Assembly (NCBI GenBank): GCA_031370485.1
Contig: JANMQK010000296.1
Coordinates: 1-7,517 of the forward strand
Length of the DNA stretch: 7,517 bases
Direction: 5' to 3'
From: JANMQK01 sp031370485
Lineage (GTDB): Bacteria; Acidobacteriota; Polarisedimenticolia; Gp22-AA2
Shown: piece by piece, positions 6,720-7,517 of the stretch
Layout: every line of letters begins with the position of its first letter
Numbering within the stretch: the stretch's first letter is position 1
Program-made: the position numbers and the translations under genes
Notes under the pieces: generated by a model
Told to the model about the DNA's origin: nothing
Database searches by the model: none
Seen by the model: only the letters and a program-made list of their open reading frames with translations

Positions 6720-7517
6720 TCAGGAGCCGAGCCCCGCCTCCCGGCGGAGGATCTCGGCTTTGTCGGTGCGCTCCCAGGTGAATTCCGGCTCGGTCCTGCC
6801 GAAGTGGCCGAACGCGGCGGTGCGCCGGTAGATGGGCCGTCTCAGGTCGAGCCCCTCGATGATCTCCCGCGGCTTCAGGCCGAAGTGCCCGCGGATCAGA
6901 TCGACGATGCGCTCTTCGGCGATCGCCCCGGTGCCGCGGGTGTCAACCATCACCGAGACGGGGTCGGCCACTCCGATGGCGTACGCGAGTTGCACCTCCA
7001 CCTGCTCGGCAATCCCGGCGGCCACCAGGTTCTTGGCGATGTATCGGGCCATGTAGGTCGCGGACCGGTCGACCTTGGTCGGATCCTTTCCCGAGAACGC
7101 GCCTCCGCCGTGCGGGGCGTATCCGCCGTATGTGTCCACGATGATCTTGCGGCCGGTCAGGCCGGTATCTCCCTGGGGCCCGCCGATCACGAACCTGCCG
7201 GTCGGGTTGATGTGGATCTTGGTCTTCCAATCCCTCAGGGATTCGGGGATCACGGCGTTGATCACGGTCTCGAGGATCTCCCCCCGGAGAGTCTCGGTCT
7301 TCACGGACTCGGCATGCTGGCTCGACACCACGACTGCGTCGATGCGCACCGGGCGGGACCCGTCATACTCGACCGTGACCTGCGACTTCCCGTCCGGCCG
7401 GAGATAGGAAAGCTTTCCGGACCGCCTTACCTCGCTGAGACGCCGCACCAGCCTGTGGGCCATCTGGATGGGCATCGGCATCAGCTCGGGTGTTTCCCGG
7501 CAGGCGAAGCCGAACAT
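6720..7517 (-). CDS. metK: S-adenosylmethionine synthetase (methionine adenosyltransferase), 5'-partial
   Basis: This enzyme makes S-adenosylmethionine from methionine and ATP in the cytosol, releasing phosphate and pyrophosphate. The window holds the last 265 residues of a family that is usually about 380-400 long, so roughly 120 N-terminal residues (including the GHPDK-type and GDQG motifs) lie beyond the right edge. The ATG at 7517 is the internal Met of the conserved GDQG-(L/I)-MFG(Y/F)A segment, not the true start. Visible hallmarks, numbered from that Met, are ETPELMPMPIQMAHRLVRRL (8-27), DGKSQVTVEY (42-51), GPQGDTGLTGRKIIVDTYGG (113-132), the phosphate-binding loop GGGAFSGKD (137-145), KVDRSATYMARYIAKNLVAA (148-167) and the late AAFGHFG (234-240). 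The stop is at 6720-6722. It precedes ahcY by 25 bases, the usual activated-methyl-cycle pairing. A promoter or SAM-responsive leader, if any, would be outside the window. Confidence 0.97.
   Translation of the reverse strand: MFGFACRETPELMPMPIQMAHRLVRRLSEVRRSGKLSYLRPDGKSQVTVEYDGSRPVRIDAVVVSSQHAESVKTETLRGEILETVINAVIPESLRDWKTKIHINPTGRFVIGGPQGDTGLTGRKIIVDTYGGYAPHGGGAFSGKDPTKVDRSATYMARYIAKNLVAAGIAEQVEVQLAYAIGVADPVSVMVDTRGTGAIAEERIVDLIRGHFGLKPREIIEGLDLRRPIYRRTAAFGHFGRTEPEFTWERTDKAEILRREAGLGS

Overview
The window looks like chromosomal DNA from a GC-rich (roughly two thirds G+C by eye), Gram-negative, diderm bacterium. An LPS-transport permease implies an LPS outer membrane. Three traits suggest an Acidobacteriota-like or neighbouring uncultured lineage: the short archaeal/Thermotoga-type adenosylhomocysteinase, the large phosphatase-fold proteins with TPR tails, and a possible LptF-LptG fusion. 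This placement is an inference from gene style, not a proven assignment. No mobile element, tRNA, rRNA or CRISPR array is visible, and no gap between genes exceeds about 30 bases.

Layout. On the + strand, the left edge holds the C-terminal part of an LptF/LptG family permease, ending at 1363. Its frame stays open to the edge of the window, so it may be the second half of a fused LptF-LptG protein. It converges, over a 24-base gap with a small hairpin, on a four-gene minus-strand cluster. Read in its own direction (right to left) the cluster is: metK (SAM synthetase, cut by the right edge), ahcY (S-adenosylhomocysteine hydrolase), a 1027-residue membrane-anchored SPFH + alkaline-phosphatase-superfamily phosphodiesterase + 11-TPR protein, and an exported HEAT-repeat-like protein of unknown function. 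The gaps are about 25, 25 and -4 bases, so the four genes are probably one transcript. Its promoter lies beyond the right edge.

Function. MetK makes S-adenosylmethionine and AhcY clears the methyltransferase by-product S-adenosylhomocysteine, so the first two genes are a classic activated-methyl-cycle pair. The last two genes are different in kind. Both are predicted to be exported or facing the periplasm, they are translationally coupled through a GTGA overlap, and they combine scaffold domains (SPFH, TPR, HEAT-like) with one hydrolase domain that keeps all expected metal ligands. The most unusual item is the SPFH-phosphatase-TPR architecture together with its coupled partner; this pair is the best candidate here for an undescribed envelope system.
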